Below are positions 1 to 10,100 of a stretch of 64,000 nt of DNA, one piece after another (the stretch's first letter is position 1; every line of letters begins with the position of its first letter). Position numbers and translations under genes: made by a program. Source of the stretch: Blattamonas nauphoetae (Eukaryota > Preaxostyla > Oxymonadida); contig JARBJD010000206.1 of assembly GCA_033064195.1 (NCBI GenBank), forward strand, positions 62,001 through 126,000, in the 5' to 3' direction. The notes under the pieces were generated by a model. It did not search any database. It was not told the DNA's origin and was given only the letters and a program-made list of their open reading frames with translations.

Positions 1-96
1 GAAGAGAAAGAAGAGGAGAGCCAAGATGGGGAGAACGAAGAGGAAGAGGAGAAAGAAGAAGAGGATGAAGAAACAGAAGAAAACGCCCCACGTTGA
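1..96 (+). CDS. C-terminal end of a truncated acidic protein
   Basis: Frame 1 is open from the window edge to a TGA at 94-96 and encodes about 31 residues, almost all Glu, Asp and Lys, ending Asn-Ala-Pro-Arg. A tail this rich in glutamate is typical of the disordered end of a larger protein, so this is probably the last exon of a gene that starts outside the window. A competing frame beginning at 26 gives a Lys/Arg-rich peptide. I prefer the acidic frame because purine-rich GAA/GAG runs usually encode Glu in this genome, for example in the tail of the maspardin gene. No function can be given. Confidence 0.45.
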   Translation, partial: EEKEEESQDGENEEEEEKEEEDEETEENAPR

Positions 97-641
97 ACGA
101 GATACCAAATTCACATCTCTTGATTTTGATCAGTTCTTCATTTATCTTCATTTTTCTTCCTTGAACTATCATCAGTTTCTCTTATTCCTATCAAACTCGT
201 GTTTTTCTCTTGATTCCAGTTTTGTGCTAAAATATCAGGTAAAGTTATTCTTGAAACGTGAAATGAGGTTGTGTGATTTTGATATCGACATGGTTCCGAG
301 CATGGTCATCAGAACACGGGAAACACTGAGAAAATTGAGAAAAGAAAAAAGCTGAGAAAAATGAGAAAGGGAGTGAAAGAGAGAGTATATTTGATGTAAA
401 AAGATTGACAAGGAATGGAACTCTGGGAAAGATCTGTCCAAAAAGAAGCTTCGAATCAATTCAGTTTGGAACAACAACATCTTTCCGTTGTTGAGATTGA
501 GTGTTTGGAGACGAAATGAGGGCATACCATGTATGAGAAATGAGGGATGTCCAAAACAAAGGAGTGAGTGAGAGTGGAATGAACTTGATAAATGATATCA
601 TTGAATAGAAAACGACATTGTAAAACGATCTTTCCCTTAAA
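97..641. other. Intergenic region, no gene seen
   Basis: This 545-nt stretch lies between the truncated acidic gene and the leucine-rich-repeat gene. It is AT-rich with purine runs. Open frames on both strands are short and low in complexity (Phe/Ser/Leu or Lys/Arg), and none continues across plausible introns into a recognisable protein. It probably holds a 3' untranslated region and the promoter of the gene at 642. I see no RNA gene in it. Confidence 0.5.
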
Positions 642-1838
642 ATGATTACTGAGGATCTCATCCTGAAGAGTATTGGTCTTCCTCAAAGGCGAAAGTCACA
701 TGAAACCAATGAAGAAATGCTTCAACGTCTCGTTCACCTCGCATTGCACGATAAAGGTATCAAAAACATGGAAGGAGTCTCCCTATGTCCACAACTCAAT
801 ATTCTCTCGCTAAGAAGCAATAAAATTGAAGAAATTTCAGGTCTCAACCATCCTGAACTTACTAGTCTTGATCTACAGGAGAATAAAATTCGGACTGTAT
901 CACATCTTGAAAACTGCCCATCGCTCACCCATCTCTACCTTAATGAGAATTGTATAGAGACAATCGAGAGTTTTGAAGGATTACACTCACTTGAGGAGTT
1001 GCACATTGCTTTTCAAACACCAGCACCCTCTCCTGAAGGTCAGACGGAAGAAACACAATCACAACGACCGCCTCTCTTTTCATACGAAATCCTACAGCCT
1101 ATTTCAGTTTGACATTAAGCTGCTCAACACATTTCTTATATTTTTTCTTGTTTCTTAGCGCTCGTTAGTCATCTTGAACATCTCTCACAATCATTTGAAA
1201 GACCTCTCACCATTTGCCTGTTGTCGGAACCTCATGACTGTAGATGCATCGGAGAATGATGTAGATTCTTTTGACGTTTGTATTAACTTTTCTGACACGT
1301 CAACGTTTTCTAGCAACTCGTCGAGTTTTTAAACGGATGCTATCGGCTTCGGACATTCGATCTTACCAAAAATCCTCTTTCAGCCCAACGCAAATTCTAT
1401 GAAACAGTCATTGTGATGAGCTTATCACTTCGTATCTCTTCTTTCTCCACTATTCTCTATATCAATCTCTTTTTTCTCGCAGGCACTGTCAATGGAAAGG
1501 AAGTACTTGATTCGCAAAGAGAATTCTGTCTTCGTAAACAAGCACGTGATTCTCAACCAAAAACAAGGGTTAAAGCTCCAGCTCGTCCAAAACCGCTGTC
1601 CATTGAAGGTTCACAACCTCCAGTGACCACCCAACGTACCATCTCCACAAACGCTGTTGTCGTGAAAAATGCTGATGAATTTCTCGATAGATCATTTGTT
1701 CATCCAACATTCGACCTTAATCTCCATGAACACGACGAACAAGGAAACCTCGTCAAACCAGTCTCACGGACGAAGGCTGTCAAACAGCAAAACATTTCTT
1801 TAAATATATCCGGAAGCAATCCAAAATATAGACGCTAG
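642..1838 (+). CDS. PPP1R42: PPP1R42/LRRC67-like leucine-rich repeat protein
   Basis: Exons 642-1106, 1159-1275, 1314-1431 and 1483-1838 join in phase to give about 351 residues; introns are 52, 38 and 51 nt. The protein has SDS22-type leucine-rich repeats (units such as LNILSLRSNKIEEI and LTSLDLQENKI), then a cap region with LVILNISHNHL and LRTFDLTKNPL, then a short VNGKEV element where PPP1R42 has LDGKEI. Order, spacing and total length fit animal PPP1R42 (LRRC67), a PP1-binding protein linked to centrosomes and cilia. That role fits a cell that also encodes axonemal dynein. The last 100 residues are basic and disordered. Each intron junction preserves family similarity, which supports the exon model. 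Binding to PP1 is inferred, not visible in the sequence. Confidence 0.8.
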
Positions 1839-1940
1839 AAATATCACAGTCTTTTTTTGGAATTCAAGAAAAGTGAACAACATTACATTACGTGCAAGAT
1901 ACACGTCGATAGATGAATGAAAACTCAGTAATAACATTAC

Positions 1941-4070
1941 TCACTCTTGTCCTTCAGTTTCACCTTGGTTTTCCTGCTCCTGATTCTCTTGAGTGTTGTT
2001 TTCTGCTTCGTTCTTTTGTTTCTCCTCTTCTTCAGCTTGCTCTCTTGCGATTCGTTCTTCATCTTCTTTTCTTTGTCTTTCCTCTTCCTCCTTTTGGATC
2101 CTCTCTTCCTCTTCTCTCTTCAATCTTTCCTCTTCTTCAGCTTTCTCATGTGCAAGTCGTTCTTCCTCTTCTCTCTGAGCTCTCTCTTCCTCTTCTCTCT
2201 TGACTCTCTCTTCCTCTTCTCTTTTGACTCTCTCCTCTTCTTCTCTTCTTGATCTTTCTTCCTCCTCCGCTTTTTCATGCGCGATTCGTTCTTCTTCTTC
2301 TCTTTGCTTCCTTTCTTCCTCCTCCTTCTGGAGTCTTTCTTCTTCTTCTCTCTTCAATCTTTCTTCCTCTTCTCTTCTCAATCTTTCCTCTTCTTCTGCT
2401 TTCTCGCGTGCAACTCGTTCTTCCTCTTCTCTCTGAACTCTCTCTTCTTCTTCCCTTCTCAATCTCTCTTCTTCTTCTCTCCTCAGACGTTCCTCCTCTT
2501 CTTTCCTGAGTCGTTCTTCCTCATCCGCCTTTTCGCGAGCAATTCGTTCCTCCTCATCTTGTCTCGCCTTTTCCTCCTCTTCTCTTCTGACTCTCTCCTC
2601 CTCTTCTGCCTTCTCTCGAGCAAGTCGGTCTTCTTCTTCCTTCTGCAGTCTTTCCTCTTCTTCGCGATTCGCGTTCTCGTCATTCTGTTGTGTTGCTTCC
2701 TCCACCTGGACCGCCTGAGCTTCAGTCTCAGAGGGTTGCTGAGCCTGCTGTGTTGTTTCAGAACTGATAGGAGCGTCGGCTTTGATTGGTTGGAGAGGCG
2801 AGTCGCTTTTGTCCAGAGGCTCCAATTTAGGGAGCAAACTCGAGTCGAACTGGCGCATATGGACAATGATATACATTGCAGTCTCATCGCCAATTGAAAT
2901 CATCGGGAAATCGCCCCCATATTTCATCAGGACGCTCCTGGCATCTTTGAAGGTTTCGATGACTGAATAGTGGACTACTGCTGAATCCGACGAAAAATCC
3001 TCGCTTGTGACAATTGTTACTCGTGAGTCATCCACTTTGGATGGATCAATGAATGCGGGTTTGCAGACAAGGAAGAGATCTGAAAGGAGCTCGTCGTGTT
3101 GGAACGATTCCATCCTCTCTTTCACAAAACTGATTGATGCAATATTTCGTTGGGCAAATTGATGCGTCACCATATTTCCCTTTTCATATTTTTCGAGAAA
3201 TACACGACGGAGGACGGCGGTAGGTGCGAATTCGTACTTTTGCATATCTGTCACCATTTCCTCATTTGTGGTATATCCGTTGAGTAAAATGAAAGAAAGA
3301 ATAGAAGTTGGGAACACTCGAGCATATAGAAGACCAAGAAACGCTCCAAGTCCACATCCAAGGAGATGAAACTGATGAGATTGTAGTGAGACGAAAAAGG
3401 CAAAGAAGAAGTAAATATTGTGAAAGTGTCTGGAAAAAGATAATGAAATACCTCCTGAATGTTTAGATGACTGATAAAATCAGTAAAAGTGCAGATCCAA
3501 TCGTCATGAGTTTTGACTGGAGGATGTTGGACCTAGAGTAAAAGACACACAATAATATGGTGAAGAAAACATAAAAATGCATATAACACATGAGATAAAC
3601 AATGCTAAAGCGAGTACAAAGATTAATTAATCGAATGAAAATGAAAGATATCAGTTCCGAAGATATCGACATTAAAGCGAAAATAGGTTATCTTATTGGA
3701 AAAAAAGCATACAGCAAGCAACCGAATTTGGCTGTCTTGAAGTTCTTCAAAAATTTTGAAGAATATCGTTGCTGGGCATCCAGCAGGAGGGAGAAGGATG
3801 AGTGGCGCTTTGTGAGCTGGTCCGATTTCATAATATTGCCAAAGTCGTCCTGTTCCTGATCCCACAGTAACCTAAACGAGCAAACGGGATAGTAACATGA
3901 TGGACCATGAACGATTAGAAAGTTTAGAAGGATGTGGATAAGAATGAACGATTTCCCGAAGATGAGATCGACACCTTCTGCATTGGCACCGCAGAGTTAA
4001 AGTGAGAGAAAACCTCCGTGTCCGATTGCTCAAATGTTGTCTTTTTCTTTGCTCGTCGAAATCCAGACAT
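1941..4070 (-). CDS. SPG21: Maspardin-like alpha/beta-hydrolase fold protein with long coiled-coil tail
   Basis: Exons 3975-4070, 3713-3871, 3452-3532 and 1941-3371 (minus strand, all phase 0) give 588 residues. Residues 1 to about 300 follow maspardin (SPG21) in order: VPMQK then WQYYEIGP and LILLPPAGC, the segment FHLLGCGLGAFLGLLYAR, and the C-terminal hydrolase part ending YIIVHMRQFD. Maspardin is an alpha/beta-hydrolase-fold protein of endosomes that binds CD4 and RAB7 in animals and is thought not to be catalytic. Here the nucleophile position of GxSxG is Gly119 (GCGLG), so catalysis by the usual triad is very unlikely. Residues about 345-575 form a Glu/Arg-rich repetitive coiled coil that animal maspardin lacks. 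The start is set by the first ATG giving the family N-terminus; longer starts are possible. Confidence 0.85.
1975..2680 (-). repeat. Coding repeat: Glu/Arg-rich coiled-coil modules in the maspardin tail
   Basis: The 3' end of the maspardin-like gene is a degenerate tandem repeat. The protein shows six copies of a module starting [LIV]A[RH]E[KQ]A[ED]EEE, each followed by two to four 9-residue units of the type RLRREEEER. Unit numbers differ between modules, as expected from unequal recombination. On the plus strand the region reads as TCTTCCTCTTCT runs. The pattern predicts a long single alpha-helix or coiled coil. The copies are diverged at the DNA level, so this is not a recent microsatellite expansion. 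Confidence 0.85.
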
Positions 4071-4279
4071 GACACGAATCTCAATGGGCCGATCCGCTAT
4101 TTCATTGCGTTGACTTGTGTTTGCAATATCTTTGAAAAAACCAAAATATTGGAGAAAAAACTTCAAATAGACGTGGTTAATTCAACATAAATCTCAATGT
4201 TTTGAGGAGAAAGAATCTTTTCTCCTCCTTTCAGTTCTGAGTAATCATATGAAGCTCAATTGCGATGAGAATGAGGAAC

Positions 4280-5384
4280 TTAGTCGCTTACAGAGCCGAT
4301 TGCATGAGACGAGGCACTATTCAGCCCCATACGCATCAAAATCCTCTGCATCAATGTTGTTGCCTGAAATTCGATGTTGATAGAGTTGTGTTTGGTGGCA
4401 CTGAGTTCCAACGCATCATCCAAACCATCCTCTCTGCATCTCGTCATCGGATCATAATGATGATCCCCAAATCGATTTTTGCTTTTTCTGATTAGTTTGG
4501 CTTTTGAAGGAATTTAAAATAGGAATAATTCCAGAAGAACGGTGGATTTCGACGAGAAGCGAAACAATGGCCGTAAAGAGAGATATATGTGATGCAAACT
4601 GAGCAAGATCAGAGTGATGGAGTGTATGATGCAATAGTATTCCAAGAAGTTGAGTAAACCATTCGATAGTCGAGTCATTAGGCAGTGCGAACCGGTGGTG
4701 AATCAGAAATGTGATATATCGACTTGAGGGACGCAAAATGTAATCAAAAACATCGAAATCAACAGATTGGTCAGAGAGTGGATTTGGTGGCTGAATGTCT
4801 CCGTCCGGGATTGGCCAAAGTGGCGTGAGCAGATCAACAAATGTCCGTAAGAAGAGCGTGTGAATGTCCGAGTCATTGAAGGGAGATGAACATGGGGACA
4901 TCAACGAAAGTAGTGTTTGGAGAACGTGAGTCTTCATAATTGATTTTCGAACTGCATGTGATGAGGAATTAATTAAACTTGAGATAACATGGAGGATTCG
5001 ATAACGGAGATATTGGTTCTCAGCAATGCAAAGAATGAGTAAGTTTTTGATGAGAACTGGGGCACCTTGTTCAGATCCTTCAGTTAAAAGGAGGTAGAGA
5101 CGCTCACGATCAAATGCACTCATCATTCCTGGTGTGATGAACCTCAGAAGAGCAAATGCCTGAGTAAACCAATCGTCCGTTAGAGTTGCTCGATCATGGA
5201 TAATTTTAGTTAGAGAATTGAGAGTTGAGACGACAGAAGTGATCGAAGAGTTCTGGTTGATTATTTCCGAGAAAATTGGGGCATTTACAACATTAGGCGC
5301 ACAAGTGATTCTGTGAGCTGTGTTGGAGAGTTTTTTCTTTTTCTTATGTTTGACATTCGATTTTTGTTTTTGAACTGTTTCCAT
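4280..5384 (-). CDS. Unrecognised helical (armadillo-like) protein
   Basis: Exon 1 is 4541-5384 and exon 2 is 4280-4500, joined across a 40-nt intron (GTTCTT...CAAAAG) in phase 1, giving about 354 residues. After a basic N-terminus the protein is a run of leucine-rich amphipathic helices (for example LLILCIAENQYLRYRILHVI and IMKTHVLQTLLSLM), which resembles ARM/HEAT-type alpha-solenoids, but I do not recognise the family. Without splicing the frame runs on to a stop at 4452; the spliced end is preferred because it continues as normal-looking protein to a TAA at 4280. The gene is divergent from the gene at 5446 with about 60 bp between start codons. Confidence 0.7.
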
Positions 5385-5445
5385 TTTGGGCTTGATCTAA
5401 AGACAAAACTCCGGCATCAATCCTGCAGATGATTACCAACATCAA
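5385..5445. promoter_or_regulatory. Compact divergent promoter
   Basis: Only 61 bp separate the start codons of the minus-strand gene ending its 5' side at 5384 and the plus-strand gene whose preferred start is 5446. Both transcription starts and any core elements must lie here or inside the coding regions. I see no clear TATA-like box. This is inferred from spacing alone. Confidence 0.4.
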
Positions 5446-6963
5446 ATGGTATTTCAGTCTCTTTTTTGTTACTTTCATTCTCGTTGACCTTCTTCTTATC
5501 TCGAAGACCTCCGAGTACACAACATCGTCATACAACGAATATTCCACGGATAAGTTTTTGGTTTCTGTTGGAAGTCTCACCAACACTCTCGATTCTCATT
5601 GTCAAACATCATTCATCCCAAACATTTCTGACATGAGCCCAGGATCTTTCGGAATATGTATTCAGTTTCCCATTCTTCCATCTCTGAACTCTCTCTATCA
5701 ATTGATCTTTCTTCCAGTATTCGTTGATGACTCATACTCTACACCCTCTCAACTCCTCGCGCAGATCTCTCTTGATCCTGAGCCAAACCCCATCCCTCCA
5801 TCCAAATTAACAATATCTGAAGAATCTTCGCCTGCCATTGATCCCTTAATCCCAACCGAATTTTCGTTCACAACACATCCTCCACCATCTTCAGACGCTC
5901 CTCCATCTCTCCCGTACATCTCGTCCAAACACATCCTCCTTTTGAACGAGCAGATTAACCGCCAGTTCCTCATTGCCAACCGACTCAGCTTCCGTGCTCG
6001 TTCACTCCGCCACGTTCCTTTTTCCTCTCTCCGTGCAAGCAACATCAAGCGACAAAGCGTCGCATTCCTTCCACACGACACTGTCGAAACGGTCGGACAC
6101 GACGGAGAGCTCGACACAGACAATCCAGCACCGTACCTCAGCTCGGATGACATCGATCGGCGAGTTAACGAAAGCCTGGAAATGTGTGGAGTCACCGCAA
6201 TGATTCGGAACAGTGAGTCCGGAGACAGCGACTCACTCAGCTCCAAAGAAGAACCGGCCAAAGTTGTGCTGCCTCGCGTGGATGACAAGTCGATGATAAC
6301 AGAAATGAAGCACTTTCTGAGACACGCTGTTCGTGAATGGTGCGACGTTGCTGACCTGGTATTGATTCTCCTCTTCTCTGACTCTTCTCTTCTTCCCTCT
6401 TTCAAATCCCTCAGAATGGCCATCCCTTCGACCTTTCAGATTTCCACGCCATCCTCGCCATCTTCGCTCAAGACACACTCTACTTTGTGTGGACTCCACA
6501 ATTCACATTCTTCCAAACACACCCTCACACCATCATCGGCCACGACGACACAAACTCAAGCGACTCCGACTCCGACGCCAAAACGAATGTCTCGGACGGT
6601 GATGGTTGGGGAGAGAGGAGAGACGACTCCACGAAACCTGACGAGAACGAAGGCAGCGACAAGACAAAAGACGATATTCCTCTCACAAGTCGAATTGTTG
6701 ATTTTGCAAAGCTCAAGAATTGCACATTTACCTTCCTTCGATCAGATACAAGTGGCCGCGAGACACAGGCAGAAACCAAAGATCAGGTGGAGAGAGAGAT
6801 TGAGCGGTTGGGGCTGGGAAACGAGACAGCTGCTGGGCACAGTGGAAGTGAAGATCGTGTCAGAAAATTGCTTGAGGAAGTGACCAACACAACACAGGAC
6901 TTTTTCTCTGACTGTAGTGGTGTTGTTATTCAACTGTTACGAACTGAGACAGAAGAGAATTGA
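5446..6963 (+). CDS. Unrecognised protein with hidden in-frame introns
   Basis: The preferred exons are 5446-5448 (the ATG alone), 5507-5657, 5718-6358 and 6415-6963, about 447 residues. The intron at 6359-6414 (GTATTG...CTCAG) is required, because the frame changes and GHPFDLSDFHAILAIFAQ continues the protein. The introns at 5449-5506 and 5658-5717 leave the frame open if retained, but they are pyrimidine-rich, have good borders, and their translation gives two improbable hydrophobic stretches. The middle and end are rich in Ser, Asp and Glu and look partly disordered. I do not recognise a domain. If the introns are not removed the start would be 5429 and the protein would carry a false signal-anchor. 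Confidence 0.65.
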
Positions 6964-7139
6964 CTCCTCTTTCTTCAATCCTGTTTCTGACAATTCTCAT
7001 ATTCACCGTCCTTTGTTTTCGACATTCCTCTAATTCACATATTTGTTCATTATTCATATATCTTGTTCTGGCATTCCTGCTGTGAAATCGTGATAATTGT
7101 GAACAATCTTGGGCCGATCGTCGTATTTTCTTTGTATCG

Positions 7140-10100
7140 ATGCATGGTGCGAAAACCCTCGCCAGCACGAAAAGAAAATATGAATGTATGATTTGACATC
7201 ATTTTTTTCCGGAGAATAGTTATATTCTTCGAGTATTCTTCGTTCAACACTCTTTCTCTTCCTCTCTTTGCAATAAATCATGAATATCTAATTCAATAAT
7301 CCATGTTCTTTTTCATCTATTTTCGATGATAATGTACCACCTCTATCACTTTTTTACCATTCATTCATCCAAGATACGATCCTCAAAAAGATTGGTCAAG
7401 GGAGCTATGGAAAGGTGTATTTGGCACAACAATCTCAAACAAATCAACATGTTGTGGTGAAAACATTAGCTTTCTCCTTTTATGAAGATGGAGAAGGTGA
7501 AGAAGGTGTGTCACATGTTTTCTCATCCGAACTAACATTCTCTCATCAAATAATTCCATTTTTTTCCATCAATAACAACGGCCATTATCTACTACCTCTC
7601 CAATCGTTCTTGTAATCGACATAACTCCACCACATCTGACATTTTCTAGAAGCAGAAAGAGAGATCGGATTTCTCTCTCAATTTTCCTCACCTTTCATCG
7701 TTAAATTTGAAGAGAGCTTCATTCGGTATGACTTATCTCTCGTTCGTTTCTTCTGATCATATTCTGTCTCAATTTTTATCTCTCCAATTGTTCCACCATT
7801 GCACTCATGTCTTCATCCTTTTAACGAATCACGTTCCATTTTTCAGCAAGGAAAAGATTCATATTGTTATGGAGTACTGTGATAGTGGAGACTTAGGCAA
7901 TAAGATTAAGGAATGCCGACGCAAAGGCTTTTATCTCCCAGAAAATGTATCTCTCTTCTTCTGGAGCCACTACTCACTCCATTTCCTTTGGACTGTTATA
8001 TCGTTTTATTCGACAATTTTTATTCATTTTTTGCTTCCTCGACGTTTACTACCATTTAGCTCATCCTCGATTTCTTCACACACATCACGTTCGCTCTGCA
8101 TGATCTCCACAAAGATAATGTCATGCACCGTGATGTAAAAGCTGAAAATATTTATATTTGGAGAGGAACTATCGCAAAACTTGGTATTCAAGCCTCAAAT
8201 CATCATTCTTCCTTCATCCTTGCCATATCATGACTGTAGGGGATTTTGGAGTCTCTAGAACTCTTCGAAATCACTTTGAAATGGCAAGCACAATCACAGG
8301 GACCCCATATTATATGTCTCCTGAGCTTCTTGTTGGCCAACCGTACGATCTCTATTTCCTATCATTATTTTCAGATATAACACACTTTCTGATATTTGGT
8401 CACTTGGAATTCTCCTCTACGAGATTACTGCTCTTCATCTTCCATTTTCAGCTTCTTCCCTTCCACAACTTCGAGAAAGAATTGAGGAAGGTGAAATTGA
8501 AGCACTTCCTGAACAGTATAGCGAAGAACTTAGTGAACTTGTTGTGAATGTTTTGACAGTGGTATGCATTTCTGCTTCCTCGTATCTAATATTCTCTTTA
8601 CCATTTCTCAGGCGTACCAGGAACGCCCGAATTGTTCAGAAATCCTGTCCATGCCTATCATCACCAACCGCATGAAGAGCTTTCTCCACCATTACGAAAA
8701 AGAGGAGCTCACTGAAGAAGAGAAACAGTTTTCCCTTTTTATCAATTGTACTCTCGTTATCCAGACTCATCTCAGAAGAATCGTTTCAAAAAGTTCTGAC
8801 AGTGTACCGACAACATCTTTCATCCCTCAGTCCGATGGCTCACTCAACAAGGTCAACCCGCAGTCGTATGCTATCTTCTTCTTTGATGTGAAACGTTTCC
8901 AGACGAGTCAACCAGATTCCATCCCGTCGCCACACTTCCCGCCCTCACCCTCTCCGATGCCTTGGGAGCACTGACATCACCGACCACCCAAAATCCACAC
9001 GACCTTCTGCTGCACATTCATTCGCTCTTCCTCAAGCCACAATCAGGATCATCACAAGCTCCTCTCCCAGCCAAATCCCCATCCCCACCACACCATTCAC
9101 CATCCAACTCAACTGCACCCAACCCACTCTCGTCGGATCCTCTACCTAAAACACAACAGCCAACATCGGATTCACAACCACAACTCGCCCCAGCGAAGCA
9201 ACCTGCAGAGCCTCAGCCGACCTCTGAACCAGCCATTGCTTCACAAACCTCACAACCAGCACCATCAGTCACGTCGACCATCAACACTCAAATCAGCCGC
9301 CCGCAGCCAGTCAACACCTTCCAATTTGAGACCCAATTCCTCGACTCTCTGAACGACATTATGGAGAAGAATTTGGACAAACTGCAGACCCTTTTTGATA
9401 CACTCTCCGATCTTCTTGTGACTCACTCAACACCTGCATCGTCCTCGTCATCATTCGTCCCTTCATCCATCTCATACTTGTCCCTCTTCACGTCTCTGCC
9501 TCTCTCATACATGTCCTCCCTGGCTCAAGCGTTGTCAGTTCTTTATGATTGCTCATTGCTCATCTCTTCCGTTTCGATTCTCTACACAGTCGCTGGCCAT
9601 TCGTCTCTCTCGTTGCTGATCCCACTCCACCCAATCCTCAAAACCCTCCTCACCGTCATCCAAACAATCGCTTCATTTCTGTTGAATCCGAAGACAAAAG
9701 CGCTTACTGATTGGTTCAGATGGTTGGTCGAGGGAGACACTCGCCTCTTCTCGTCAACATCACAACTCCCGCTCACTCATACACCAAACTCCCAACAAAC
9801 ACTCCCGACAACCTTCCCACAAGGTCAACAATCGACCACACCCAACACATCATCACCTCTCGCAATCACACCTGAAGATATTCTATTCATTTCACTCAAT
9901 GCCCTTCTCAACACACTGAAGGACAACCAAGAATCGCTCTCAGCCTCGGTCTTAACACAAACTCTATCAATTCTCCTGTCCCTCCTTTCCCTTCCATCAC
10001 TCCAGATCGGAGAATGGAAAGCAAAGGACACAGCTGCATCAGTTCCTCTGGAGACAGAGACATCTGATCAGAAAACACTCATCTTTCGGCCAACTTCGGA

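Noticed and set aside
26-355. Plus-strand frame encoding a Lys/Arg-rich peptide
   Set aside because: It is a frame shift of the GAA/GAG run whose acidic frame ends at 96; the rest has no protein character.
1947-2897. Several plus-strand Ser/Phe/Leu-rich frames
   Set aside because: They are the complement of the Glu/Arg repeat of the maspardin tail and have only its mirror composition.
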